A stretch of 64,000 nucleotides of DNA. Origin: Tetranychus cinnabarinus. Its lineage: Eukaryota > Arthropoda > Arachnida > Trombidiformes > Tetranychidae. Made by a program: the position numbers and the translations under genes. The stretch spans positions 1,240,001-1,304,000 of the forward strand of contig WHVY01000009.1 in NCBI GenBank assembly GCA_022266195.1, given 5' to 3'. The notes below the pieces were generated by a model. The model saw nothing but the letters and a program-made list of their open reading frames with translations. It was not told the DNA's origin and made no database searches. How positions within the stretch are numbered: the first letter of the stretch is position 1; each line of letters begins with the position of its first letter. Shown here piece after piece: positions 40,704 to 52,278 of the stretch.

Positions 40704-41497
40704 TTACATTCCGGAATTACCGAAAAAAGTGGCGAAAATTTTAGCAATTGGACTTGATGATTGGTTTCCTCGAGGATTTTGACCAGTTTTTGGTAAAATA
40801 GCGAGACAAAGGTCACTTTTAGCATCAAAAGATGTACAAATGGCTTCAGGAATCCTTGATGTAACCATTGTCAGTACTTTTCGTCCCAATTCAACCACCT
40901 TTGGACCACAGCGAGCATTGACAATCGAAAAGGTACAATCTTGAAAGCGATTGAAGGCACAACAACCAACTGGTAATCGATTTTGTTGATCAACCGAGAC
41001 CACTTCTTCAACTGCCACTTGTAAATCTTTAAGGCATGAGTTAGCTTCAATCCTAGCTTTAGCTAAACACTCCACATTAGCCATGTAGTTGTTTCGAAGT
41101 TGACTGCCGCTTGTACAAAACTCTTTGACAGTATTGAGGCCTCCAGATGCGAAAAACTCAACCAACTCTTGTTGCAATGGAGTCGCACATTTGCTGGTGA
41201 AATTAGCCACACACTCGTGTGCTTCGTTCAACACCTCACAATAATGATCAATGGCTGCCTCTGTTTTTGGTGTTTCTGAAAGCACCAATTGGTTTATGGA
41301 TATTTAGATGATTTACAAATGAAATTATCATTAATCTAATGATGATCAGTTGAATTGAAACTCTTACCTTGATTTTGGAGAAGCATTGCAACTGAAGCTG
41401 AGCAAAAATCCAATTCCTTGAGGTGACATTTCGAGAAAACTAAACCAACGGAACTGGATAAGGCTAGAAATGTGAAAAAAATTGAAAATGAATTCAT
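40704..41497 (-). CDS. Small secreted Cys-rich protein (2 exons)
   Basis: Model: complement(join(40704..41275, 41368..41497)), 233 aa. The CAAG|GTAAGA donor and TTTCAG acceptor keep phase. The N-terminus is a clear signal peptide (SIFFTFLALSSSVGLVFS), followed by KCHLKELDFC. The body is mostly helical with evenly spaced cysteines (HYC, ECVANFTSKC, KEFC, VECLAKA, NSCLKDL, CCAFNRFQDC, NARCG, AICTSF, SDLCLA). One N-glycosylation site (NFT) is visible. The pattern resembles helical Cys-rich secreted proteins of arthropods such as the DUF1397/27-kDa haemolymph glycoprotein group, but I would not assign it without a profile search. Function unknown; it could be a haemolymph, cuticular or salivary protein. 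Confidence 0.8.
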
Positions 41498-44400
41498 GGT
41501 TAAAAACTGTCGATTGAATTTTGATGGTTGAACACTAACAATGAGCAATAATGGCTGTAAATCAATGAGCAACTCAAGTGATTTCTTGATTTATATAGTG
41601 AAAGACTTTTGAAATTAAATGTGGAAAATTACATCAAATTAAATGACTTTGGGTAAATTGAAGAGCCAGCGATCATGAAAGTTATACCTGAGTGTTATGA
41701 CATTTACTTGAGATTTCATTCAATTTGTCAAAATTGTAAGATGATCTTTGACAAGCTAATTAAATCAGTTGAGACGTTCAATTAGTCGCAACAATTAAAG
41801 AAATAACAAAAAGAGCAATTTAAAAAATCAATCAAGTTGGATTGTCTTTCAAATATTGTAATATAGATTGTGAGTTTTCTAGTGTTGATTAAATGACAAT
41901 TTGTTTTGGTTGAATCTTGTTTTTCAGGTTTATTCACCAATTTGCCTATCAATCAATGAATTTTGGGTAAACAGGAAATTTGTGCCTGACTTGATCAACT
42001 GATTATGATTAATTTAATTGATTAACCGAGTAAATGAATAAATTATAAGCCAAATGTATTACAATTGATCAACAAAGTCAACCTTAACCTAAATATTGAG
42101 ATTCTGGTTAAACCTGGTAATAAAATGTGCTCATATGATACATTGAATTAACCTAACAATAAAGTATGAATTGTTTTTTGGCTAGCAATTGACAATTTAA
42201 AAGGTAAATTAAGATTTATTTGTTTTCATTATGGCCAACAATTAGAGAAATAATTTATTTTTTAATATGTTGTTTTGATGATCGTTTAATTGTCATTAGG
42301 GATTTATCATTGTAATGGTTATAGACATTTAGTTACCTTGATTGTTGGATTTGGTCTGAAATTTTCCACAATTTATTTGTAATTATAATGATGAGCATTA
42401 CATGAAACTGTTCATTCAATTGCTGTAATGACCAACATTTGCAATTTGTCATAAAAATGGTTAATAAACTGTTCAATTTTGGTACAATAATTAGACTTGA
42501 TCAAGTTTAATGTTAATTCATGTGCAAAGGATGATCATTTAATGAAATGATTAAAGCCTTTTTTGGTTAAACCTAAACCATAAACCTATTGAAAATTGAA
42601 ACAGTTAAATTTTGTAAAGCTTACTGTTAACTAAATGGGTTGCAATAGCAATAAATGAAGGTAAATTAATGCATTTCAATATCAACAATTAACCTTTAAT
42701 ACGTTAACCAATAATAGTAACTAAAAAAGAGATCATTTTAAGTTTATTTAAACCAGAAAATGTTAACAAAACTGGTTTTTTATATTTGTTTTATGCTTTT
42801 GTCAAGCCTATTGTAATAAATTCATCGTTGAACGGCTATGCCTTTTACGGCTATCTTTTGGCTTGATTGTGGTTTTTATTTTTTTGTGTCATTATTTAAT
42901 TCAACCTTTTATTCAGTTATTATCCTCATGACCAGGGAATCCAATTAAAGTCTAGATAATTGATTTCAACAATTGATTTGCCATTATAAATAGTCTACTT
43001 TCAGTGTAAACAAAAATGGCTGTTAACGCTGTTTTTGTGTGCCTTGGCTGTTTGTAAAGGCAAGAGTTACAAAAAAACATATGGTGCTAGCTAAATATTA
43101 GCTCATCAAAGGATTAACTTTATTTGTTCTTTTCATGCTTTTATCCTGTGTTTCATCTGATTCAATGTTCAACCAGATAATTCCCTGTTATACACGATAA
43201 TTGATCTTTTGGTATTAACATGGAATCCTGATTAATAAACAAGCTATAATTTGGATGGACCAGAAACCATGGTTTTAATTACCAATGCTGCTTTGTAACG
43301 CCTTCAGTCATGTATATTTTCATGACATTTACAGTAAGAATTTCCAGTTTTTTTGTCCATTTTTCATCCCTCCCTAATCAAGGATGAGTTGAATCTAATT
43401 TAAATTTCATCAAATTTCATCTCAATTTCTTTTATATTAAACTATAATTTACCCAGGGAAGCAATTCTCAGAGAGTGACGACTTTGGAATCCAGCCTGTA
43501 TTATTTTCTAATCTAATGGTGAGTCTATCCAATTGTAACAAATTATCCAATTCCTATCTATGAAATCCCTTTTCAACCAATAATGTTAAATTGAATTAGG
43601 AATTATGTTTCAATTGAGTGTTACATACCGTTCATAAATACATGGATTTGTTTTAATATTTCTCACTCGTTTTTTTCTCTTCATCTTTTCAGTTCCAATA
43701 TTGATTATCGATTCAAGCTTTACGTCATTTGGTGTTATCATATTAATAAATCATCACTTTGTTGATTCGAAGTAATCATCAACAACAACCTGATCATAAT
43801 CAGTTTGACATTCAACTCCAGGTTAACTCAAAAGTCTTCCGGATTTCAATCATAACAATTTAACCAATAACCAAATAGTCAACAGAATGATGGATCAATT
43901 TAACCCAAGCAATACAAGTAAACTTCAAGCAGGCAAACCAACCTCAAGCCAAAGCCACTTTGATGTTGCAAAGTCAAAACTTACTATTTAATAGGAATTA
44001 GCGTTTTTGTCAGACAAAAGTGTAGGTGGATTAAATGGCTGGTTAACTTAATCACCATTTAAACAGTTAATCAGTTAAATATTTTTCTTTAAAAAATGAT
44101 CCTTTTATACTCATAACTACCCAAGAATCATCATCATTCACAATAAACCATTTTTTAACCTTTTTTCAAGTGTAGAACAGACTTGCACCTTAAAAAAAGG
44201 TTAAATTCAGCTTAATCATCATTAATATTATCATTATTATTAAATTAATAGTTTCTGTTTACATTTTCAATCATTAATGATTAATTCTTGATTGATTTTT
44301 GGTTTAAATGAGATTAGCTAATTGATTAAATTGTACCTTAAAGCCTCTTCTCTGGCCTTCCTGGAGTCCATCAGTTAACCAGATATTGTTGGGTTATTGA

Positions 44401-46900
44401 ATTATTATCAAATTTTAATCAACCATTCTCATGATTTGATTTGATCAATTCACAATATTTCAACTTTAACTTCAAACCATTGAAAAAGATTAGACCAAAA
44501 GCAAGCCATTGAATAGCCATTTGGAGCTAAATTTACTTGAAATTAATTCCAATGCTTGAAAAGATTAATGACAATTTAAAATGATAAATGAATCGCATCA
44601 TGTATTTTGGTTTTGTTTTCACTATAATCAACAACTTGTTAATCAGTGATTATTTAAATCGCGTGGGAACCTAATTATGCAATTATATTGGGTTGATTTG
44701 TTCAAATGTATAATAATATTCTGTGTTAATTATTCAGCTTTTCAATTTCATTAAATGATTAACTTTAAAGATAATTTTTCAACTAACCTACACGTTGATC
44801 AAAATTAAAAGCTTAAAAGATGAACATCGTTATTGTGATGGAAGCCGATTTTGATCGTTATGAGCCTTAATAGAAGTTATTAAATTGAATATCATCAAAC
44901 ACAATCCATAATAATCATCATTATAAGTATGATTGCTGAACTAGAATCTGGTTCATTTGCAGGTTAAACTCGAACAAGATGAAATAGCTGTTAGCCTAAA
45001 TTGTAAACACATACAAATGGAGAAAGTTGATGGTTACCATCAATTTAAGATGATATTTATCATCATTTTATCATTGAAAAGGTTAAATTATCTCAAGATA
45101 TGTTTAACTCTTGCTAACAAATTTTTGATCGCCATTTCAAATAAAATAGCGACTATCATGATCATTATAATCACGATGGTTATTTATGTGAATTTTGCTT
45201 CCATTTGCTTTTCGCAATCCTTTGTGTTCACCCAAAATTGTGGATAAGATGAGAGCAATCAAAAACTATTGAACCGAGGGATAATTGTTTAATCAATTTA
45301 CAACTAATTAGTGGCAAATGGTAGTATTAAATTAGTCAATTTTGTTGGAAAATTGATCAATCAAGGTTTTGCTTGGATTCTTCCTTTAACACTTTCACTT
45401 TCACTGGCAACTTTAATAGTCATCTTGATATAAGATGATAAAACTCACTATTTCCAAGGTTATTTTTAGGGTGGAAATTAAATGATGATTACATTCGTTA
45501 TGATCCCTGTATGATAGTCACAATTAAAATTAACAGTTTTCGCCCAACGCCCAACAAATTAACTGCAATCCTATTATTTAAGCGTTATGACGATATTCAT
45601 ATGATTAGTAAAATCAATAAGCTACTACCATCTTCTGGGTAAATCAATAAGCTTCGCTCAGATACTTTGCTCGTTAGATAGAGATTTATATTCATAAATT
45701 AATATTTATGAAAAGTTAATGATTATTAACTCTGAAATCTAGTCCATTTACTTACAATTTAGTGAAACACTTTCATTTTTCTTTCATCATTTGGTGTGTG
45801 ATCTGGATTTTAGGTATAAATAACCATTCAGATTATTTAGCTTCAGCTTACAGATAACATGACCAGGTTACTAAAAAGTATTGTGAGAATGTATTTCTGT
45901 GTTAACTTCTTGAGGAGAAAAGGCTGTCAAAAGTCTGAAACACATGAAAAGGATGGATTGGCTTGTTATGCTAATCTACAGGGACTGCTCTTTGATATTC
46001 AATTTCCAAGTGTCTATCAAGGCTTACAAAGTCTTTGTTAGTAACGAAAAACTGGGTTATACTGTTACTTTACCATTTCATTGTAATAAAGTTTCGTGTA
46101 AGTTATTCATGATCAAAAATGAATGAAATTGGCATAATTTAAATGACTCTGTAATATATGCATGTAGCCCAATTAATCTTACCAGTTGAAAAATAATCGA
46201 CTCCAGGATCAGCTTAGCTACCATGATATAATGTGAAGTCACTACATTCTTGAAAGTGACATTTCTTGATAGGGAAAAGTTACTAACAAGGGAAGTGCCC
46301 TTGCTGCTACGATAATTTGCAATTTTTTTCTGGCTTATATTGTAGAGGGCAAAAAATAATTGGACACATTTTTTGTTTTTGTTTCGTAGTGCGCGGTTAA
46401 TGATATTTAGGCACTTTTTATTAAGGATAGTAGTGCACTGCAGTCCCTGAGAAGTACATAAAACAGATGAAAAGCAGAAAATGCAAATCTCTAAATGAAC
46501 ATTGTAAATCATTTTTCAGTAACTCCAATAGATTACAATGCAATATCCTCGCTTGAGTTTCTTCAGTTTTTGTGACCTTTAAATGAATGTTCCATGGAGA
46601 TGAGTGAACATGAAACATCAAGATTCAACTTCATCTACTTTCCAGCTTGAAAGCATTGGTGAAAGTTTTACGTATTAACAGTAAAACTCCTGCCAACGAC
46701 AATAGACCCATGATTATTGTCAAACGGTTATCCGAATTCTGGCGAATTCGCAGTTATCCTTTGACCACGCCGTGATAGACAGCCAGAAGATGAGATTCGA
46801 CCCTCTAAGTTATGTAAACACAATGTTTTTTATTTTTTTTTATTTTATCTTTCTGTATCTTTCTTTTTCGCGACTTATTTATTTTCATTTTCTTTATCTT
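41498..46900. other. Intergenic, no supported gene
   Basis: About 5.4 kb of AT-rich sequence. An ATG directly abutting a GTGAGT donor near 43.52 kb and a TTTTCAG acceptor near 43.69 kb could mark a non-coding spliced leader, but no coding continuation follows. The frames at 44,957-45,247 (plus) and 46,078-46,512 (minus) are open but have no recognisable content. Confidence 0.45.
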
Positions 46901-46934
46901 TAGTTCAAACTTTTTATGTGCTCAACGATACTCC

Positions 46935-47462
46935 ATGTCCGAGTTCAGACTTTATGAAAAGCAAGATATGTTGAGAAGTGTTGAATATTATAATATAAAG
47001 TACGGAGATTTTAGGGAGAAACTCTATTGTTTCGATTCAAATAGCAAGGCTTTTATCATCATAAAAAAAGACAAGGATAAATTTATCATCTTTGGAATAT
47101 AACACATTCGAGCGTTTTGCAGGAGACAGATTATGCCGTGCTGCCTGCGCGTTCAATCTCTTTTCTCCAAAAAATTATGTAGAGTTGGAAAAAAATTGGA
47201 AAATTCAAGGACGAGCTAAATTTAAAGATGACCCCTGAAATTTCAGAATTCATTGATAATGATCGAAAAAATCAATATAAAGTCTTAGCGAAAAAAAGTG
47301 GAAAACATATATAATATGTATACTTGTAAGTTTAATAATGATTTTACCATTAATCCAGATGAATTCACGGATGAACCAATCATGGAAACCACTGTACTAT
47401 CAAAGAGTGATGAACAACCAGAACCAGAAATAAAGTCAGAGCCCCCTAAAAACGGTATTTAA
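46935..47462 (+). pseudogene. Decayed coding piece in three shifting frames
   Basis: Four consecutive coding-like segments lie in frames that step forward by one: a segment from the ATG at 46935 (MSEFRLYEKQDMLRSVEYYN, then KLYCFDSNSKAFIIIKKD), a second with FERFAGDRLCRAACAFNLF, a third with PEISEFIDNDRKNQYKVLAK, and a fourth ending EQPEPEIKSEPPKNGI at a TAA. Frame changes fall near homopolymer runs (A7, C4, A7). Amino-acid composition is protein-like throughout, unlike flanking DNA. A possible acceptor (TATCTTTAG) precedes the first segment. I do not recognise the family. Either a degenerate gene of about 175 codons or, less likely, several tiny exons. Confidence 0.5.
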
Positions 47463-48238
47463 TTTAAATGGCAAGAGGTAACTTTGTTTTAATAATTTTC
47501 ACTCTGAAATTCAGTTACATGTCACTTGTGAATTTTTGTCATTTTCTCATAACTTCCCTCCCTTATAATCATAATAAACTTTAATTCATTTAAACACCTT
47601 TAGATTTTCTTTTAAAATCAATTTCAAATGTTTAAAGTCGTTCAGTTTTATGTTGTTTCATTGCATAATAAGCATTAATTTCTGTTTTTAGCGTTTTTTA
47701 AATTATTTGGTACCTCCAATTTTCATCGATTTAGCTTCAAGATCCATTGAGAATGTGTCAATTGAGATGAAGCGGCTTCTGGACAAATTACTTACTTGTC
47801 ATTGTTACTAGAATTAATTGTATGTGTGAAGAGTTGAGTTCACTTCACTTAAACAACTCACTACTTTTTAATTTATAATTTGACGATGGAAATCAATTTA
47901 TTTTATATTCTTAAGAAAATGAAACTTAACAAGAGACAATGAAAATGATGAAAAGTAAAAAAATATCATAAGATTAAACTCAACCCAAGTCTACCAAAAA
48001 TCAAGTAATGGTTGGTGAAAATAAAATGAAAATTTAGTGAATTGAAATTTATTCATGATTGCTTTGATTTAAGCTCGAGTCTGGTCTGATTTTTGAATGG
48101 TTAAAAGATTAATAACTGATTAAGAATGATTGTTTCATTTTAAATGAACAATGTTTACATGTTTTTTATTATTTGTCTCAGTACTGAACTGAGATGAACA
48201 ACCATCGAAAGGGCATTTGATAATAAATTTAAATGGTA
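47463..48238. other. Spacer between decayed pieces
   Basis: AT-rich sequence with no coding-like frame. It separates plus-strand and minus-strand remnants. Confidence 0.45.
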
Positions 48239-48703
48239 TCAAATGCCTTTCAACATCATAATTTTTTTTCCATTTTTAAAACAACAGTCATGATGAAGTT
48301 GACATGAATGGTTTCCAATTTTTGAAACCATGTTTTTTGAGTAAAATTTCTTTTCTTCCTCTTTTGTCACTATGTCACCAGTATCTTTATCATAGACATA
48401 ATACTTGATACCTTTGAAAAGTCTGAACATTTCTCCTCTTTCTCATCTTTCACCTTTGCCACCTTTGCCACCTTTACTTTCTTTTCTTTCTTTTCCTTCT
48501 TTCTCCTCTTTTTGCTCGGGCGACTCTGCCTGAAACAATTCAGGAAACTCAGATTCTTGATGCTGAGGTCGAGGTTCAAATTTATTTTTAATCAAACCTA
48601 ATTTTTTGAAAAACCTTTTCTTGGCCTTTGAGTCTTTTTTTCTCGCCATTTTTCCGGCAATATTCAAAATTGCTTGAATTGATGAATAATCATGTTCATC
48701 CAA
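48239..48703 (-). pseudogene. 154-codon frame broken by one TGA
   Basis: From the ATG at 48703 the frame reads MDEHDYSSIQAILNIAGKM, then a very basic stretch (RKKDSKAKKRFFKKLG) and an acidic/Lys-Gly repeat (KGGKGGKGER), then a TGA. The same frame resumes at once with ERGEMFRLFKGIKYYVYDKD and continues to a stop at 48239. The in-frame continuation of protein-like sequence across the stop argues for one former gene with a single nonsense change. The family is not recognised; the Lys-rich centre suggests nucleic-acid binding. Alternatively the first 86 codons form a small intact gene. Confidence 0.45.
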
Positions 48704-48876
48704 TGACTTAATGAATCAAAAAACAGAATCAGTTTATGATCAGTTTGCAATTATATAATTGCAAAAATCAACTGATCTATCTCTTATCCCCTAAACAAGA
48801 AACACTGATTGCTCCAAACTTATATTAATGTTTATAAATGAATATTAAATGCTCTGATACTTTCAGTTAATGTAGA

Positions 48877-49169
48877 TTAATGTCTGAAGTATTCAGCTTT
48901 CGTAAATATTTTTGCAAAATTTCTGTTACTAAAAGTTTCCATGTCTTTCTCGTCTTTCATTTGTTCAACCAATTCTTTACGTTTTTGATAAAGTGTAACA
49001 TTTTCATTGATATTATTAATAGTTGAGATGTTTCTTGTGACAGCAACTAAGGTAGATTGCTGTCATCAATCATCTGATTTCCTATTTCGTGAGCATCTCC
49101 AATTATCTGCCATATTAATATATACGCTTGATTGATCAAATTGGCTATAAATCCTTTCATTTTCAACAT
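48877..49169 (-). pseudogene. Decayed coding piece with one frameshift
   Basis: A minus-strand frame from the ATG at 49169 runs GFIANLINQAYILIWQIIGD and on to NQMIDDSNL before a stop. A one-base shift opens the next frame, which starts LVAVTRNISTINNINENVTL and ends KAEYFRH with a TAA at 48877. Both parts look like one polar, helical protein of about 95 residues. It lies 170 bases upstream of the preceding minus-strand remnant, so the two may derive from one element. The family is not recognised. Confidence 0.4.
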
Positions 49170-50052
49170 AATCTTGAATGTGAGTAATCATTTAAGCCAA
49201 GTAGATTAAATGAGTATAAAAGCATCAATATTTTTGTTTTTAGGTGCATTGCCATTAACCAAGTCTTTCAATGACTTCTCAATAGATACCAGACTAGGCT
49301 ACTGAGTCAATCACTTTTATCAAATGTAATCATCTGAGACATCTGAGATATTTAACCCTCGATATTTCCCAAAATCTAATATTGGCCCAAATTTGTGTTA
49401 CTAAATGATAAAACATCAAGTACTGGTTGTACTTGAAGACAGCTCATGTTGCAAGTACAACAACTAATGTGTGCCAAAATTTCTGGTAACATATTTCACC
49501 AATCAAATCTCATTTTAAATCTGGTAAATCAAATGTTTCAAATGTAATTGATATAATTTGCTAAGTAGTAGAAGAAGAAGAAATATCAAATTATTTCCAA
49601 AAAAAATGTAGACTGATTGTTGGGAAAAAGGTTCATTACTAATTATTTTGAGTCACGTCAGTATTGAATTTTGAAACAAGAAGAAAATTAAATTACCTAA
49701 AAACTGGTGTAATATTGTATTAATCATTATATTATTAATGATATTAAAACATAAATACTGGTTCAATGAAATGGGTTCAACTGTCATTACAAGTGAATGG
49801 TAATGAGACCAGAATCCAGTAAAACATTGTGAAAATGGTTTCACTATTCAACACTTAATCTTGCCCTTTCATCGTATTCAATGTTTGAATCTGTGATTCA
49901 ATTCAGTTTATATTTACCAGGAAAACTTGTCAACATTTCAAGATGATGTCTAGATTTATCTGGATGGTCAATGAATCGATTTAGTCGCCAAGATTCAATT
50001 TGTTTCAACTGTATTGATTGAGTGTCACAAATAGAGTTACATCTGGATAACA
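49170..50052. other. Upstream region of the chemoreceptor
   Basis: About 0.9 kb with no supported gene. It should hold the receptor promoter. A minus-strand frame at 49,653-49,844 is short and unremarkable. Confidence 0.45.
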
Positions 50053-51258
50053 ATGGATAGAGACAAAAATTATACACTTTTCATCTGTTCAATGCTTCGA
50101 TTTTTGACAATTGAACAAAATGAATTGAATTTTAAGGCCATCAATCAGACGAGCAATTGTGATTCCTTTGCATTTCTTATTTTCACTCTTCTTCTCATTC
50201 TGTTTATCAACTTGATTTATCTTTGCCTGAGAATTGCTTTAATTGAATCTCAATTTCTTCATTATGTGGAACTGATTCGAACCCTTCTCTGTATCATTCA
50301 ACTGATTATCATTTGTCGCCAAAGATTCCACTGGATTAACCTTTTAATGTTTCTTAAAAATCACAATTTACCAGCAAACCATTCAAACCTAATTTACTTG
50401 ACTTACCTACTAATCACACTGATTGTCATCGCCATCGACTGTGCTTCTTGGTTTGTTGATCAATCGGACAATTACATTAGCATTGATGATTGCTTTGACT
50501 TTTTCTTCATTCCCCTGAAGAGTCATTCACTCGATTTACCATATTATCTGAAATTAATTCTGGTTATCTTTGCCATCATTTTTTATAGCTTAATTATTCA
50601 CGGAACTCAGCTGATTATGATTATTTATACAATTTGTGTCACTAATCTAACACTCAATGTTATCTCCAATTTTTCCACTTACATGCAATCAAATCTGGTT
50701 GATGGTGGCTTTCAAATTAACGGTCGATTAAGGGAAAAACTGTTTCGCATTCGACTGATTGTTAAAAAGATTGACCAGTTGAGACGACAATTTGATGATT
50801 CACTAAACTGGCTTCCATTTGTCTGGATTTTGGGTCATCTTTTTGAATCATTTGCCTGTCTCATTGAATATTTGCATTCATCTTCATTCACCGAGTCAAC
50901 TCATGTAATCCATTTGACGGTTTTCCTTCGTAAATGGTCACTATTTAGCTTAACCAGTTTCATTTCAATCATTTTATCGCTAATGGCCAGCCAGGTTAAA
51001 CACAATTGTCTCTCTATTGAGGAGAAAATTTTTCAAGATTCAAGTGAAATCATTGACTTGCAATCAACGGCAAAGTCAAATGTTAATCTAGATGAAATTT
51101 TATTCAAAATGGAGATAACAAGGTGGAAACAAATGATTTCTGAACCACAATCAACTCGTGGAATCAATCTGATGAACCAATCATTTATACCTCTAATTGT
51201 AAATACATTGCTTCCAATGGTTTTTATACTCTCATATAAAAAGCAACTGCTAATGTAA
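50053..51258 (+). CDS. Gustatory-receptor-like seven-transmembrane protein, single exon
   Basis: A 401-aa frame with repeated hydrophobic helices: FAFLIFTLLLILFINLIYLC, LLCIIQLIIIC, YLTYLLITLIVIAI, LILVIFAIIFYSLII, LIMIIYTICVTNL, WLPFVWILGHLFESF, LFSLTSFISIILSL and a final FIPLIVNTLLPMVFIL. The long polar loop before the last helices carries EKLFRIRLIVKKIDQLRRQF, as insect and mite gustatory receptors have before TM5-TM6. About seven to eight helices and the ~400-aa length fit an arthropod ionotropic chemoreceptor in the dendritic membrane. The canonical TYxxxxxQF signature in TM7 is not evident, so the call rests on topology and length. The absence of introns fits the large intron-poor receptor expansions of mites. 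The LTR element begins 382 bases downstream. Confidence 0.7.
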   Translation: MDRDKNYTLFICSMLRFLTIEQNELNFKAINQTSNCDSFAFLIFTLLLILFINLIYLCLRIALIESQFLHYVELIRTLLCIIQLIIICRQRFHWINLLMFLKNHNLPANHSNLIYLTYLLITLIVIAIDCASWFVDQSDNYISIDDCFDFFFIPLKSHSLDLPYYLKLILVIFAIIFYSLIIHGTQLIMIIYTICVTNLTLNVISNFSTYMQSNLVDGGFQINGRLREKLFRIRLIVKKIDQLRRQFDDSLNWLPFVWILGHLFESFACLIEYLHSSSFTESTHVIHLTVFLRKWSLFSLTSFISIILSLMASQVKHNCLSIEEKIFQDSSEIIDLQSTAKSNVNLDEILFKMEITRWKQMISEPQSTRGINLMNQSFIPLIVNTLLPMVFILSYKKQLLM

Positions 51259-51640
51259 AAATGTCCTTTAACCAAATTAAATTGTACTTTTTAGCTGGCA
51301 ACTGAATCAAGCAATTGCTATCATGATCCGAGTCAATTATATAAATAAAGGTGATTAAATCAACAAAACCTCTTGTCTCATTATCCATAGCTTTTTTCAA
51401 CCTTGGCCTTTTGTTGTTTACAAGTGTATTAATGTCCACTTTAAATACCTTTTTACTGGGTTAATTGCCTATTCAATGTTAATTAACTGATCTACATTTT
51501 TATTACTAGACTCTTAATTCACTCAGCCATCTCTAATGCCTATCTAATTGGGTAAATTTTCCTGATTTGACTGTGCAATGGCTTTATTTGATTTTTCCGC
51601 TCTTTGCTCTATTGGCTCAACATCTTTGAAAAGTCAGTAT
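51259..51640. other. Flank between chemoreceptor and 5' LTR
   Basis: Receptor 3' side followed by unremarkable AT-rich DNA. The four bases before the LTR are GTAT. Confidence 0.5.
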
Positions 51641-51814
51641 TGTTATGCCTATGACCAATCATGGCAAAGGGTACTCAACGAGGACTCGTTGTTTACCCCT
51701 TTGCTCTTTACTTTAAAACCTTAAGCCTCTTAAGAGAGGAGTCAGTGTATTCCTGCGAGCTCACAATAAAGCTTCCTTACCCATAACCTTGTTTTGTTTT
51801 ATTGCTTCTCAACA
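51641..51814 (+). repeat. 5' LTR
   Basis: It starts TG and, judged from the primer site two bases downstream, ends CA, giving 174 bases. That is short for the group. The first 115 bases recur exactly at 63,700-63,814. Inside are a long hairpin (51,665-51,703, with core CAACGAG/CTCGTTG), a near-palindrome CCTCTTAAGAGAGG and an AATAAA at 51,765. The 3' boundary is inferred because the second copy is truncated. Confidence 0.8.
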
Positions 51815-51816
51815 AT

Positions 51817-51835
51817 TGGCGACCTCGGCAGGATT
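51817..51835 (+). other. Primer binding site, tRNA-Arg type
   Basis: TGGCGACCTCGGCAGGATT begins two bases after the inferred LTR end. TGG pairs with the tRNA CCA tail. The rest is complementary to a 3' acceptor/T-arm ending in GGTCG, typical of tRNA-Arg, the primer type known for 17.6/297-group errantiviruses (TGGCGACCGTGACAGG in those). The identification of the exact tRNA is inferred. Confidence 0.72.
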
Positions 51836-52278
51836 TTCTGCTATCAACGGCGAACCACTCATTTGTCTTACTGTTTTGAATTATTGAATTTTTTTTGTTT
51901 TCTCTTCTCGAGTAAACCATCATTGTGCTATCGAAGAAGTTTATTCCTTGTATTGTGATTAATTTAAAATTTTTTCGTACGGAGATCAAAATTTAATTGT
52001 AATTTGAATTATCAAACGTGGTTTAACCGTAAAACTTGGAACTGTACTCGCTTGTGTGCTTCAAAATTAATTGTGTTTTATTGATTCGAACTTTTATTTT
52101 GTATTTGGTTATATTTGATTTGGTCTTTTATTTGGAGATTAGGAAAAGAAGTCAATATTAAGTTTTAATTGGAGACAACAACTGGTACATTCACGCACAT
52201 TTGCAAACCAAGGTATCACAAAGAAGAATTAAAGTAAGATCTTTACAATTTATTCCTATTAACTGCTGTTATAACAAA

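Noticed and set aside
44957..45247. 96-codon plus-strand frame with a hydrophobic stretch
   Set aside because: The hydrophobicity comes from ATT/ATC-rich simple sequence; no start context, no family and no splice partner.
46078..46512. 144-codon minus-strand frame
   Set aside because: Open but with no domain, signal peptide or splice context, and an unconvincing composition. A stretch resembling Tc1/mariner ends (TTGGACACATTTTTTG near 46,357) was noted, but I could not find a matching inverted partner.
46780..46810. tRNA-like B-box (GATTCGACCCT)
   Set aside because: No matching A-box or acceptor stem at the right distance; the flanks do not fold into a cloverleaf by eye.
52201..52278. Upstream extension of the Gag-Pol-Env frame
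   Set aside because: The extension has no ATG; it begins at TTG, and the first ATG at 52,279 has a good context.
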